DNA of 64,000 nucleotides from JAUXFK01 sp034189035 (GTDB taxonomy: Bacteria; Desulfobacterota; UBA8473), in the NCBI GenBank assembly GCA_034189035.1, contig JAXHVA010000001.1:89941-153940 (forward strand). Reading direction: 5' to 3'. Below are positions 26,922 to 36,215 of this stretch, piece after piece (within the stretch, counting starts at the first letter, position 1; each line of letters starts with the position of its first letter). Under the pieces are notes generated by a model. It did no database searches. It saw only the letters and a list, made by a program, of their open reading frames with translations, and was not told the DNA's origin. The position numbers were made by a program, and so were the translations under genes.

Positions 26922-27974
26922 TTACCAGTATTCTCTTGTTCTTTTCATTAATAAGTAGAGAAAAAACGGTACCCCGATAAAAGAAGTTACTATCCCCACG
27001 GGTATGACCTGGGGAGCCCAAAGAGTCCTTCCCAGGGTATCCGCCATTAAAACAAGAACAGCGCCCGTAAGTGCGGAAGCCGGAAGAAGAAACCGGTGAT
27101 CCCCCCCGATAACCATCCTCGTTATATGAGGGGAAACAAGTCCTATAAAGCCTATCACACCGGTAAAACATATGGCGCCTGCAGTAACCAGGGATGCAAG
27201 TACTACTCCAAGCGTTCTGATCCTTGTAACGTTTACCCCCAATGCCTTTGCAGATTCATCACCGGCAGCGAGGAGATTAAGGTCCCATGACCACTTTAAG
27301 AGTATCGGGATAGGAACAAGTATCATAGCCGAGGCCACGCCTATCTCTTTCCATCCAACTTTTGACAGGCTTCCGAAAAACCAGAATACTATTTCATGAA
27401 CTTCCTCCATAGTTCCCATGTATTGAAAGAGCGAACTGAGCGAAGAGAAGAGAAACATTATGGCTATGCCTGCAAGTACCATCGTCTCTGTGGTGGAGCC
27501 TTTCAACCTGGCTATTCCCAGGATGAGAAAAGAGGAAAGAAGGGCAAAGAAGAACGCATTGCCTGCAATAAGATATTCGTTCGAAAACCCGGAGCTTAAA
27601 ACTATTGCCAGAACCGCCCCGAATCCGGCACTGGCGGCAATGCCAAGTGTATAAGGTGACGCAAGGGGGTTTCTGAGTATAGATTGAAATACAGTTCCGG
27701 AAAGGGCAAGCCCGCATCCTACTAAAACAGCCATGACTATTCGGGGAAACCTCAGCTTCCAGACTATCGCATGGGCCAATCCTGCGTCGTTGAAAAGCGC
27801 GGCAAATGAATCCTTGAACCCTACAGAAGATGGACCCAGGGAAATGGCTATTATAGCTACACCAGACATAACAACTATGAGAAGAATCATGAAAGTGATC
27901 TTCCTGCCGGTAAAGTTTTTATAGCGTTGACATATATCTTCCATGTGTAAGTGCCTAAAATTTCCATCCTTCAT
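26922..27974 (-). CDS. FecCD/BtuC-type ABC transporter permease
   Basis: 350 residues with about ten transmembrane helices and the family segments LRFPRIVMAVLVGCGLALSGTVFQSILRNPLASPYTLGI (given as a region), LGVNVTRIRTLGVVLASL and FIGLVSPHITRMVIGGDHR. Imports a metal chelate or corrinoid from the periplasm with the ATPase at 26090-26866 and the binding protein at 28067-29134. The start is uncertain: in-frame ATGs at residue 1 (27974) and residue 11 (27944) both lack a clear ribosome binding site. Confidence 0.92.
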   Translation of the reverse strand: MKDGNFRHLHMEDICQRYKNFTGRKITFMILLIVVMSGVAIIAISLGPSSVGFKDSFAALFNDAGLAHAIVWKLRFPRIVMAVLVGCGLALSGTVFQSILRNPLASPYTLGIAASAGFGAVLAIVLSSGFSNEYLIAGNAFFFALLSSFLILGIARLKGSTTETMVLAGIAIMFLFSSLSSLFQYMGTMEEVHEIVFWFFGSLSKVGWKEIGVASAMILVPIPILLKWSWDLNLLAAGDESAKALGVNVTRIRTLGVVLASLVTAGAICFTGVIGFIGLVSPHITRMVIGGDHRFLLPASALTGAVLVLMADTLGRTLWAPQVIPVGIVTSFIGVPFFLYLLMKRTREYW

Positions 27975-28066
27975 AAAGAAATTTTGGTTTTATATTGGCA
28001 ATCGGACATTTAATACCCTAAATTTTTCAATGCTTGATGTTGATGAGTTTTTACATGAACTTTAGC

Positions 28067-29134
28067 TCACTTTAGCTCACTTATAACTTCAGGCACTTTC
28101 CCGGGATACACATAAACGCCCTGATATTTAATGCCCTGAAATTTCTCCAGATATTCTCTGTGGAGTTTTTCAGGATCAAGATTCTTAAAAAGATCAGGAT
28201 GAAACCATTTTGCCATATAACCTATCCCTATAATGGCCCTTGGGCCTGTCCATATATCGCTTGTCATCACGTAAACTCTGTCTTCCTGTACGGCCTGTAT
28301 GTTATCCCAGGCCGTCCGATCCGTGATCTCATCTCTAATGATTTTCAGAGAACGGGGATCGGTGATTGAGTAACAGTTTCTGAGTGCCGTTGCTTTGATG
28401 ATAACATGAGGGTTGTTCGCCAGAATCCACTCAGGGGTTATCTCCGGATAAGGTATAGAGAAGTCAGAGGCGATATTGTGGCCTCCTGCCAGAATAGACA
28501 TTTCATGACCACCGGAATCAGGCCCTGTAGTATGGTACCTGGAATAACTCTCTATGTAAACGTCTGGACGATCGCTGATATCTCTTATACTTCCTCGTAT
28601 AGAGCTTAAGTTCTTTCTGTACCAGGTTGTAAGCTTCAAGGCCTCTTCCTCTCTTCCAAGTATGCGGCCAAGGATTTTCACCTCTTCTATCAGGGCACGT
28701 ATCTTGTAAAAGTCAAGGCGTATCACCGTAATACCAAACGGCATGAGTTTCTTTTCCATATCCGGAGCAGGATGTCTGGCATAGCCTATTACAATATCGG
28801 GGTTCAGCTCGGCGATTAGCTCATAATTAGGCTCCATCCACCTCCCGACGCTCGGTATGTTTTTTAATCCAGGCCAGAACGAAGGGGATATGGAAATGCC
28901 GGAGTTGACGCCTACCACAAGATCTTCTGCATTAAGCGCTCGGATCACCTCCAGTACATCGGAGTTTAAAATTACTACTTTCCTTATCGGTAATCTTACC
29001 TCCACAGGTCCCCCTGTTGTGTCTTTTATACGGATACTCTCTCCTTTGGTTGCATGAGCGGGCATTCTAAATCCCTGAATGAGCATGCAAAAAAGAACAA
29101 TTGAAAGGTATATCCTGACAGTGTGTTTTCTCAT
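28067..29134 (-). CDS. Periplasmic substrate-binding protein (BtuF/FecB type)
   Basis: 355 residues with a signal peptide (RIYLSIVLFCMLIQGFRMPAHA) and the two-lobed helical-backbone fold: PIRKVVILNSDVLEVIRALN at the start, ELNPDIVIGYARHPAPDMEKK for lobe one and NPHVIIKATALRN plus AVQEDRVYVMTSDIW for lobe two. It delivers the ligand brought in by the TonB receptor upstream to the permease. The gene end overlaps the short repeat that also marks other junctions in this operon. Confidence 0.9.
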   Translation of the reverse strand: MRKHTVRIYLSIVLFCMLIQGFRMPAHATKGESIRIKDTTGGPVEVRLPIRKVVILNSDVLEVIRALNAEDLVVGVNSGISISPSFWPGLKNIPSVGRWMEPNYELIAELNPDIVIGYARHPAPDMEKKLMPFGITVIRLDFYKIRALIEEVKILGRILGREEEALKLTTWYRKNLSSIRGSIRDISDRPDVYIESYSRYHTTGPDSGGHEMSILAGGHNIASDFSIPYPEITPEWILANNPHVIIKATALRNCYSITDPRSLKIIRDEITDRTAWDNIQAVQEDRVYVMTSDIWTGPRAIIGIGYMAKWFHPDLFKNLDPEKLHREYLEKFQGIKYQGVYVYPGKVPEVISELK

Positions 29135-29264
29135 AAAATCGATGCCTTTTGTTGTTTGTTGTTTTGCATTGCCTGTCTCTTAGGCTGACCTTAAAATGTA
29201 CTGTAGTGCTAAAAGTTTGTTTCTCAAGGACCTCAAACCCGGAATACGCAACCCTGGCAAACGT

Positions 29265-31469
29265 TTAATACCGGAGGGTCAATTCACAGAAATAAGTTCT
29301 CCCATCTCCCTCGTAATACTCATAATATTCTTCATCAAAGATATTATCCACGGACAGAGATATCTCCCCCTGTTCAAATGGAGTGAAGGTTATCTTGCCA
29401 TCCATATAAAAGGCCGGCTCATAAGTCTGGTAAACCCCCTCCTCTTTGTCTTTGTTGTCAGAATCGTTGAATATCTTGCTAAAATAACGGCTGACTAGGC
29501 TTCCTTTGAACCACTTGTGCTCTGCATCGATACCGATATTGTATGTTGACCTGGGAATTCCGGTAACTCTCTTATCTTCGGATTCAGGATCAGTCGGATT
29601 ATCCGTGATCTCAGCTTGCGTCCACGTATAGTTACACCACGCCAAAAGCGAGTCGCTAATCTCATGACAAGCCTCAAATTCCAATCCGTACGTGCGCGCC
29701 TCACCTGCGTTCATACGGGCCTTTGTCATGGCATCACTATCGATTTTGTAGTAGACCAGATCGTCTATGTCATTTCTGTACCCTGTAACCGATAGCCTGG
29801 TCTTCTTGTCAAATAAGCGCTGATCCAGTCCTGCCTCGTATGTCCAGACTGTTTCAGGCTTTAGAAATGGGTTGCTCTGGTATTCCCACCCCCAGGATTC
29901 CCAGGTTCGATAGAGTTCGTACATATTGGGGGGGCGGAAGGCATGACCAACAGAAGCTTTTACTGTAGTATCTAAAAAGGCCTTCCAGGTCATGGATACC
30001 TTGGGACTGAATTCGGACTCCGTATTGCTCTTATGCGAAACTTCAGCACCAGGCATACCGGAAGCCCCATCATATACCTTCCATGTATCATAACGACCTC
30101 CAAAATAGAGGGCGACGGTTTCTACAACATTCCATTCATCCTGCACAAATAAAGCCCATATTTTATCCTTACCACCCGAATAAAAGGTACTTTCTTTTTT
30201 GCCCGAATAACTTCTATAAAAAGGAAGATCAAAATCGTCGGTATCTGAATCGTCTTCGCGATGAGAAATACCAACAGTGAAAAGGTGAGAATCTCCGATG
30301 GATATATCCCCACGAACCTCGGAAAACCATGCCTCTGTCTCAGTCTTCTTGAGGTTGCCCGGCGAGTCCTTATACGTCAATGATGAACCACCAGTCTCAA
30401 GGGTATACCTGTCATATGTTTTAACTGTTCCCAGCTGGGCATCGAGCTGAACCGATCCAAAGGAGTCATTAAAGGCAATCGTGTAAATGTCTGTTTCATT
30501 CTTCCCTATACCCGTATAACATATAAAATCATTCGGCCTGAATCTGGCTCTCTTGTCGGATCCGGCAATTGCGTATGTAGTATCATCACCAAAGGTTCCC
30601 ATATAGGTGTTCGGGTGACCATAGCCATACTCGTGCTGCCCTGATACTACCATAAGAGTAAGCCTTCCGGTATCAGAAAAATCAAAGGTTGCTTTTGCAT
30701 CAATGTTGTTCTTTTCAGCATTGTTCTCCCCTTTATCACCTACTATCCAATATGTTGAGTCGCCATATTTGTCATTCATCGGATAACCGCCGGATACCGT
30801 TCCTTCACCATCAGAGATAGTCCTGAGCACAGGCGTAGTCTCATAACCGTCTGTTGATTCTTCCTCATAACCGATACGCAGGCTTAATTTATCCGAAAAT
30901 CGATTGCCAGCACTGAGATGGTATCGCCGGGTGCCGTGTGTGCCGTAACCTATGGAAGCTGTGGATTCCGATTCTTCCGGTGTTTTTGTAATAATGTTGA
31001 TAACTCCGCCCATGGCATTACCACCATAGAGGGCCGATGCCGTACCCCGAATCACATCTATCCGTTCGATACTGCCTATGGGGAGTGCTCCCCATTCCAA
31101 TCCCCCTGTATAAGCATCATTTAAAGGCTGCCCATCCAGAAGGATCAATGTATAGTGATCTCCCTTGAAACCTCTCAGTCTCACAGAACCTGTGCTATCC
31201 ATCAATCCCTTGTTCCTTTTTACAAATATACCTTTGAGCTCTGAAAGGGCCTCATCCACTGTTTTAATGTTACGCCGCTCAATCTCTTCTTTAGATACTA
31301 AAGTAACGCTGCCTGGAGCATCCTCAATCTTTTTCTCCGTTTTGGTCGCTGTTACCACGATATTTTCAAGCTTAATTACGCCTTCCTCTTTCTCCTTTGC
31401 CCAATTCGCCTGGGGGAAAACGATACTAATAATCCATACTAAAACAGCTATTAAATTCAACCTATTCAT
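29265..31469 (-). CDS. TonB-dependent outer-membrane receptor 2
   Basis: 734 residues. Signal peptide (NLIAVLVWIISIVFPQANWA), TonB-box-like ENIVVTATKTEKK, plug motifs LLDGQPLNDAYTGG, IERIDVIRGTASALYGGNAM and GGVINIITKTP, barrel with the common NPFLKPETVWTYEAGLDQRL segment, and a C-terminal aromatic residue pattern (TYFCELTLRY). ATG has a good AAGGAAGAG box. The T2 leader copy b lies between this gene and FmdE-2. It starts the transport and chelatase operon running to 18.2 kb. Likely substrate: a metal chelate or corrinoid handled by the downstream ABC importer. Confidence 0.94.
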   Translation of the reverse strand: MNRLNLIAVLVWIISIVFPQANWAKEKEEGVIKLENIVVTATKTEKKIEDAPGSVTLVSKEEIERRNIKTVDEALSELKGIFVKRNKGLMDSTGSVRLRGFKGDHYTLILLDGQPLNDAYTGGLEWGALPIGSIERIDVIRGTASALYGGNAMGGVINIITKTPEESESTASIGYGTHGTRRYHLSAGNRFSDKLSLRIGYEEESTDGYETTPVLRTISDGEGTVSGGYPMNDKYGDSTYWIVGDKGENNAEKNNIDAKATFDFSDTGRLTLMVVSGQHEYGYGHPNTYMGTFGDDTTYAIAGSDKRARFRPNDFICYTGIGKNETDIYTIAFNDSFGSVQLDAQLGTVKTYDRYTLETGGSSLTYKDSPGNLKKTETEAWFSEVRGDISIGDSHLFTVGISHREDDSDTDDFDLPFYRSYSGKKESTFYSGGKDKIWALFVQDEWNVVETVALYFGGRYDTWKVYDGASGMPGAEVSHKSNTESEFSPKVSMTWKAFLDTTVKASVGHAFRPPNMYELYRTWESWGWEYQSNPFLKPETVWTYEAGLDQRLFDKKTRLSVTGYRNDIDDLVYYKIDSDAMTKARMNAGEARTYGLEFEACHEISDSLLAWCNYTWTQAEITDNPTDPESEDKRVTGIPRSTYNIGIDAEHKWFKGSLVSRYFSKIFNDSDNKDKEEGVYQTYEPAFYMDGKITFTPFEQGEISLSVDNIFDEEYYEYYEGDGRTYFCELTLRY

Positions 31470-31524
31470 TTAAAATCTCTTCCTTCTTATTCTCAAATCG
31501 CAAGCTTCACCTCAGAATATATAG

Positions 31525-31652
31525 AGAAGGCAGGGGAAATTCCATTGACAACACCCCCTTTTCCTGTTACAAAATAAAAGGGCTCGGTAGAATTCCTCTG
31601 CCGTTCTCCGGGGGAAGGCGGCCTGTTCCATTACCCGTGGCGGCAGCCTTCC
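31525..31652 (-). promoter_or_regulatory. T2 structured leader element, copy b (before TonB receptor 2)
   Basis: Stem GGAAGGC-GCC / GGC-GCCTTCC around the conserved segment GCCACGGGTAATGGAACA, a second hairpin CGGCAGA-GGAAT-TCTACCG, then GAGCCC, TAACAGGAAAAGGGGG and TTGTCAATGG. It begins only about 10 nt after the fmdE-2 stop codon and ends about 55 nt before the receptor ATG, so it can control the receptor operon separately from fmdE-2. Confidence 0.7.
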
Positions 31653-31661
31653 CTTCCTCTT

Positions 31662-32474
31662 TTATCCTTGTTCTCTTCTATTTATTCCCCCCCTGGTCAC
31701 TTTTCCTTTAACCAACATATCGTATCCTTCTCCAGCACATTCCATACAGAGATTCCTTCCTCTGTTTACCCTAATGTAAGGCTCGAATACTACCTCTTCA
31801 CATGCTTCACACACAACTATGGGATGTGTACACTGGCAGACCGGGGCATATCGGGAAAAATCGAGGGTCTTCTTTTCTACCCTGAACATCTCTTCATTCG
31901 GCGCCTCCAGCTCTTTTAACACCGCAGCCTTGACCGTTCCCATCATCTGTTCCATCATTTTCTTCATCTCCTCTTCATCCTTTATCCCCATCTTCTCCAT
32001 AATATGCTGCATTAACTCTATTATGGTTAAAGGCGTTTTTTTATCTTCAGGGATAGGTATTGTGCCGTAACTCCCGCCCAGTAGAGGCGCTAACTCCGGA
32101 TTCCTCTTGGGAAATCCATCCAGGAATTCAGGACGCAAGGATACCCTTACCGCGGAATTATCGTGTTTCAGTAATGTCAGCGCAAGCTTACCCATATCCC
32201 TTACAACAAAATCGGAATGCCCAAGGGTAAGGCCGAGGACAAACTGGATTCCATTACAGAAGGGACCCGGGCTATCGGTTATTGCTACGATCCTCCCACC
32301 TTCTTCACCCAATGAATCGGGAATGAGTTCATTCATAGCAAGCAGACCCGCCTTTACTCCATAAACAACTTTATGGCAATAATGTCCGTGAAACTCGCTT
32401 GCTTTTTCAAATAACCCTTTTAAATCTTTTCCCTTTATCATCTTCTCTACTTCTTCCCTTGGGTTCTGTTCCAT
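31662..32474 (-). CDS. FmdE-family protein 2 (FwdE/GAPDH-like domain with zinc ribbon)
   Basis: 270 residues. N-terminal FmdE domain has the metal-site motif EFHGHYCHKVVYGVKAGLLA and GRIVAITDSPGPFCNGIQFVLGLTLGHSDF. The C-terminal part is a zinc ribbon with cysteine pairs (CQCTHPIVVCEACEEVVFEP and LCMECAG). The ATG has a strong AAAAGGAGG box. FmdE family members are found next to molybdenum or nickel enzyme genes but their biochemical function is not settled. A homologous gene with T1 leader lies at 36216-37187. Located just ahead of the T2-controlled receptor operon. Confidence 0.88.
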   Translation of the reverse strand: MEQNPREEVEKMIKGKDLKGLFEKASEFHGHYCHKVVYGVKAGLLAMNELIPDSLGEEGGRIVAITDSPGPFCNGIQFVLGLTLGHSDFVVRDMGKLALTLLKHDNSAVRVSLRPEFLDGFPKRNPELAPLLGGSYGTIPIPEDKKTPLTIIELMQHIMEKMGIKDEEEMKKMMEQMMGTVKAAVLKELEAPNEEMFRVEKKTLDFSRYAPVCQCTHPIVVCEACEEVVFEPYIRVNRGRNLCMECAGEGYDMLVKGKVTRGGINRREQG

Positions 32475-32494
32475 CTTTACCTCCTTTTAAGGTA

Positions 32495-32630
32495 ACCGTT
32501 TACGGTTCACAGTTCACGGTTTACAGTTTGCATTCAATGAATGATACAAAGCTTGAAGCAAATTAAACCCCCAGCCCCAGCTTTTTACCAACTGTTAACT
32601 GCAAACCGTAAACTGTGAACGGATACCTTC
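32495..32630. repeat. Long imperfect inverted repeat upstream of fmdE-2
   Basis: The arms GTAACCGTTTACGGTTCACA... and ...GCAAACCGTAAACTGTGAACGG face each other across about 60 bases that carry no ORF. The left arm also contains an internal repeat of the CCGTTTAC/CGGTTTAC type. It could form a large hairpin in RNA or be the trace of a small mobile repeat. Located directly upstream of the fmdE-2 start. Confidence 0.6.
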
Positions 32631-32679
32631 TTAGCTGGTCACCGGTTAATATTCCAGGCTTTTCTTATGTTTTGGTACT

Positions 32680-32945
32680 GTTTAAGTAACTTCTCAAAAA
32701 GTCAGGGAACATGCCGTAGCCCCAGGGGAATTTTCATTCACTCCTATGTGAATTTTGGGCGCATTCAAGGCGCTCGGCTAAAAATCAAGAAACTTGGGCT
32801 GTCGCCCTCAAACATTTTGAATTTCTTAACGCCGAACACCCTGAATGCATATTTTCTAAAATTCACGATGTCGTTCATAAAAACTCCTCTGTGAGCTACG
32901 GCGTAAGTCTGTTTCCCGAAGTTATTGAGAAGTTACCTGTCTAAA
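32680..32945. mobile_element. MITE-like element, about 266 bp
   Basis: Terminal inverted repeats GTTTAAGTAACTTCTCAA at 32680-32697 and TTGAGAAGTTACCTGTCTAAAC at 32924-32945 (inverse: GTTTAGACAGGTAACTTCTCAA). There is no transposase in the 230 bp between, and no ORF with coding character. It probably moves with an external transposase. Inserted between cooT-1 and fmdE-2. Confidence 0.65.
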
Positions 32946-32986
32946 CAACTGACAACTGATAACTGTCCATTGAAATCTTCAGAATT

Positions 32987-33178
32987 TCAATCTGCTTCCA
33001 ATATAATCCGATGGTCAAGCAGGTACATCTCTTTGATATGAGCCTTTACAACCTTTTGCTCACCAAAGAGACTCTGCAGATAGATTCCGTTCTCCTCCGG
33101 CCGAAGGATGTTTACTCCCTCCATAAGAAGTTCCTCTTTCCCTTCGTCTGTTTTTAAATAGGCATTTGCTTCACACAT
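32987..33178 (-). CDS. cooT: CooT-like nickel-binding protein 1
   Basis: 63 residues from the ATG at 33178: MCEANAYLKTDEGKEELLM then GVNILRPEENGIYLQ and KEMYLLDHRIILEA. The Met-Cys start is the CooT hallmark, in which Cys2 of a dimer binds nickel for carbon monoxide dehydrogenase maturation. The start is chosen for Cys2 and for the strong AAAGGAGGAAGAACC upstream; the longer reading from 33205 would bury the cysteine. It is nearly identical in pattern to CooT-2 at 53490-53681. The T1 attenuator ends about 35 nt before the ATG, so the leader directly controls this gene. Confidence 0.85.
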   Translation of the reverse strand: MCEANAYLKTDEGKEELLMEGVNILRPEENGIYLQSLFGEQKVVKAHIKEMYLLDHRIILEAD

Positions 33179-33214
33179 GGTTCTTCCTCCTTTCCTTTTT
33201 AACAAAGGTTAAAC

Positions 33215-33388
33215 CAAATAAAAAGGCCACAAAAATCCGCCCTTCTGATTTCGATCAGAATCGCAGACCTTCGTGGCCTGATTAACCTTTTCTATGTCTG
33301 ATAAAAACAGAGACTTGTCTACTACTCTGCTTTGTTACTCTATTCCAGGTGCAATAGCAAGTTCATCTCACTGTTAACAACCCACCTG
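33215..33388 (-). promoter_or_regulatory. T1 tandem-hairpin attenuator, copy C (before cooT-1)
   Basis: First hairpin 33357-33371 (GTGAG-ATGAA-CTTGC) inside an outer CAGGTG/CACCTG pairing, the second at 33265-33279 (AGGCC-ACGAA-GGTCT), then the terminator 33225-33279 (GGCCAC... / ...GTGGCC) with TTTTTATTT. A TTCTGAT-CGA-ATCAGAA stem fills the loop. The stretch ACATAGAAAAGGTTAATC lies before the second hairpin and is shared with copy D. Confidence 0.75.
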
Positions 33389-33450
33389 TAAAAAACTTTT
33401 CATTACTTATAATCGAGAATCCCAAAATCCTGTGATACTCATCATCTTCG

Positions 33451-33855
33451 TCATTTCAGGTTCTTCGGGCTCATTTTCTCTTCGACGAATTTTACAATCA
33501 GATCTGTCTTGCTCCCTGGAGGGAAAACCCCGTCAACTCCCATCTCTTTGAGACGCGGTATATCCTCCTGGGGGATTGTCCCCCCTACCATTACCATAAT
33601 ATCTTCAAGCCTTTCCTCTTTAAAGGCCTGAAGCGTTCTTTGTACTATCCTTATATGACCGGCCGCAAGAATACTGAGGCCGACTACGTTCACATCCTCC
33701 TCAACGGCTACCTTAGCTATTGACTCAGGACTTATATTCCCGGCAAAGATTACCTCCATCCCTGCATTTCGCAAAGCTGTGGTTACTATCTTGGCCCCTC
33801 TCCAATGCCCGTCAATTCCCGGCTTGGCCATCAACACCCTGATTCTTTTTTCCAT
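33451..33855 (-). CDS. Acyl-CoA mutase, B12-binding small subunit
   Basis: 134 residues. Cobalamin-binding Rossmann domain with the base-off/His-on motif KPGIDGHWRGAK (D-x-H-x2-G), followed by VVGLSILAAGH and MVMVGGTIPQEDIP, all typical of MCM-type C-terminal domains. It starts 19 nt after the large subunit stop codon. Works with the large subunit at 33874-35484. Confidence 0.92.
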   Translation of the reverse strand: MEKRIRVLMAKPGIDGHWRGAKIVTTALRNAGMEVIFAGNISPESIAKVAVEEDVNVVGLSILAAGHIRIVQRTLQAFKEERLEDIMVMVGGTIPQEDIPRLKEMGVDGVFPPGSKTDLIVKFVEEKMSPKNLK

Positions 33856-33873
33856 TGCCTTTACCTCCGAACT

Positions 33874-35484
33874 TTAGTATTGTATAGGTGCCCTCCACTT
33901 AGGCCAAATACCACGCCACACATCCTGAATCTCGCCAAGAGTAGCATAGCTTTTTACAGCTTCCAGTAGCGCAGGCATAACGTTTTCATCAGATAAGCTG
34001 ACCTGTTGCAAGTTCTCCAAACATTCTTTGACCTTCTTATTATCTCTGCCCTCTCTCAACTTTCTTATCTTTTCCGCTTCAATCTCAGTCGATCGAGGAT
34101 TGGGACGGAAAACGGGGACTTGATAAGGCTCCTCAGACATCTCAAAGCAATTGAGGCCCACTATTTTTGTCTCGCCGCTGTTTATTTCCCTCTGTCTCTC
34201 CTCCATTGCGTTCGCTGCTTCTCTATGCATCCATCCTGACTGCCAGACTTCAAGTAAACCTCCTCTATCCTCTATTTCTTGAAAATAGCCCCACGCTTTT
34301 TTCTCCACCTCGTTGGTCAGCCATTCAATGTAATAGGAACCCCCTAAAGGATCGACAACATTGGTGATGTTGGTTTCATATTGGGCAATTTGTTGCGTTC
34401 TGATAGAAAGCAATATGCTTTGTTCCGTTGGTAGGCAGAGAGGCTCATCATAGGAAGTGGCATGAATAGATTGGGCTCCCCCTAAAGCGGCGGCCAGCAC
34501 TTGATAAGCGATTCGTACTGAATTGTTCAGGATTTGTTGATAAACATTGGTGGAACCGGAGGTCTGGACATGGAAACGAAAAACTAGGCTGCGGGGATCT
34601 TGAGCACTATACCGGTCTTTCATCAGCCTACACCACATTCTCCGCGCTGCCCTAAACTTGGCTATTTCTTCAAGGAAATCATTGTGCGCCGCAAGATGAA
34701 AACTCAACGACGGGGCGAAATCGTCTATCTTGAGTCTATTCCTTTTCAACTCCTCGTCTATGTAGCCGACTGCATTGGCAAGTACCATGCCGATTTCTTG
34801 ATGGGCATTGCAGCCATTTTCCCTGTAATTATAAGAGGCAAAACTTACCGGGTGCCAGCGAGGAACGTTCTGAGCGCACCATTCAATCAGGTCCACACTT
34901 AACCTTAACAAGTGAGGAGGCGTAACACAGTCGATAAGATTACAGCAAAGGGTAAACACATAGGGATCATTCTGACTGGTACCGTCTATTTCCTTCAGGC
35001 TTACACCTCTTTTCTCGGCCATAACGAAATACATGGCCGCAAGAGCAGGAGACGTCCATTGGCTGGTAATAACTGCCGTGCTTACTTTATCTATCGGCAG
35101 ACCTTCAAATAAGGTCTCCATATCTGCCAACGAGCTTATTGACACTCCACTTTGTCCTACCTCGTCCCTTGCGCGAGGGTCATCAGGATCAAGGCCGTTT
35201 TCTGTTACTGAGTCGACGGAAATGCTGAAGCCCGTTTCTCCATTCTTATATTTGTACTTATATCTCTTGTTGGTCTCCTCGGGAGTGGCAAAACCGGAGA
35301 ACTGTCTTATCGTCCACAACCTCCCACGATACATATTCTCATATATGCCTCTGGTATAAGGCTCTTTCCCAGGCAACCCCAGGTCTCTTGCCTCATCTAA
35401 ATCTGCTATGTCTTCGGAAGTATAGACTGTTTTTACAGGAATGCCTGATGCAGTATGCGCTTCTCGTGCTTTTAGTCGACTCAT
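33874..35484 (-). CDS. Acyl-CoA mutase large subunit, divergent MCM type
   Basis: 536 residues from the ATG at 35484, preceded by GAGGAGGTAAAA. The TIM-barrel motif PYTRGIYENMYRGRLWTIRQ followed by FSGFATPEETN is MCM-like. Two active-site regions differ from methylmalonyl-CoA mutase. TIQNDILKEFMVRN is replaced by TSQNDPYVFTLCCN, which removes the arginine that binds the substrate carboxylate. SGYHMQEAGA is replaced by ASYNYRENGC, where the catalytic His is Asn. It should therefore rearrange a different branched acyl-CoA. The B12-binding subunit follows; neighbouring cooT-1 has its own leader. Substrate unknown. Confidence 0.88.
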   Translation of the reverse strand: MSRLKAREAHTASGIPVKTVYTSEDIADLDEARDLGLPGKEPYTRGIYENMYRGRLWTIRQFSGFATPEETNKRYKYKYKNGETGFSISVDSVTENGLDPDDPRARDEVGQSGVSISSLADMETLFEGLPIDKVSTAVITSQWTSPALAAMYFVMAEKRGVSLKEIDGTSQNDPYVFTLCCNLIDCVTPPHLLRLSVDLIEWCAQNVPRWHPVSFASYNYRENGCNAHQEIGMVLANAVGYIDEELKRNRLKIDDFAPSLSFHLAAHNDFLEEIAKFRAARRMWCRLMKDRYSAQDPRSLVFRFHVQTSGSTNVYQQILNNSVRIAYQVLAAALGGAQSIHATSYDEPLCLPTEQSILLSIRTQQIAQYETNITNVVDPLGGSYYIEWLTNEVEKKAWGYFQEIEDRGGLLEVWQSGWMHREAANAMEERQREINSGETKIVGLNCFEMSEEPYQVPVFRPNPRSTEIEAEKIRKLREGRDNKKVKECLENLQQVSLSDENVMPALLEAVKSYATLGEIQDVWRGIWPKWRAPIQY

Positions 35485-35879
35485 TTTTACCTCCTCGCCT
35501 ATTTTCTTATCCATCCTCCTGGGCTCAGCCAGCTCCTCCTGAGAGCAAGCAAGCCTGGTAACAACTGCCTCAATTTCTCTAAATCACTCTTATTTACCGT
35601 CTCAGAGACCTCTTTTCTGAAAAGCTCGAATATCTTCACAAAGAAACCTTCGCAACCTGTTCATTTACGAATCTTCCTCAAAATAAATCAAAAAGGTGCG
35701 TCGAATATCATTTAAGTCATATTCAGATCAAATGCACAGGTAGAACCTTTGGGCTCACTGGGTAATCATTCTATATCTCACCCCTTTACAATAGGGTTTT
35801 ATTTTCCTTAGTTTTAAAATATCAAATCAAGGGGGCAAAGTCAAAAAATATTTTATTTGTTAGTTAGTTGACTTCTCTT

Positions 35880-36200
35880 CAAACCCCAAAATGGTCCGGA
35901 GCTTCTCGACTATCTATCACTCCCATACCCTTTTCTTTGAACCCGTGTGCAAGGAGACTAACAACCGTGCTTTTCCCTTTGCCTCCTTTATTCATCTGCT
36001 TCTCTTTTTTACTTCTTTCTTTTTCATTCCCCTTATTTCAACTTTCTCCCTGTGTACTTCTTGTATAAGGATCTCCTTATATGTCCATAGAGACCTGCCG
36101 TGCATACTCCCGGGAAAAGCCAAAATACCTGGCTACTTCCGCCAGGGAAGAATAGAGATGTTATCAAAGAACCTTCCAATAAGGCTGTAATCAGCTCACT
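35880..36200 (-). pseudogene. Remnant of an HTH regulator plus cooC start
   Basis: Minus-strand bases keep the C-terminal half of the HTH protein encoded at 49367-49783 (FGFSREYARQV, VHREK, MKKKEVKKRS) but with frameshifts and stops. They continue into MNKGGKGKSTVVSLLAHGF, a CooC/MinD-type deviant Walker A, starting at 35995. This ends after about 38 codons. The order HTH then cooC is the same as at 48911-49783, so this is the decayed copy of that operon. The flanking part 35485-35879 has no gene I can support. Confidence 0.7.
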
Positions 36201-36215
36201 TATGGCATGAAAACC

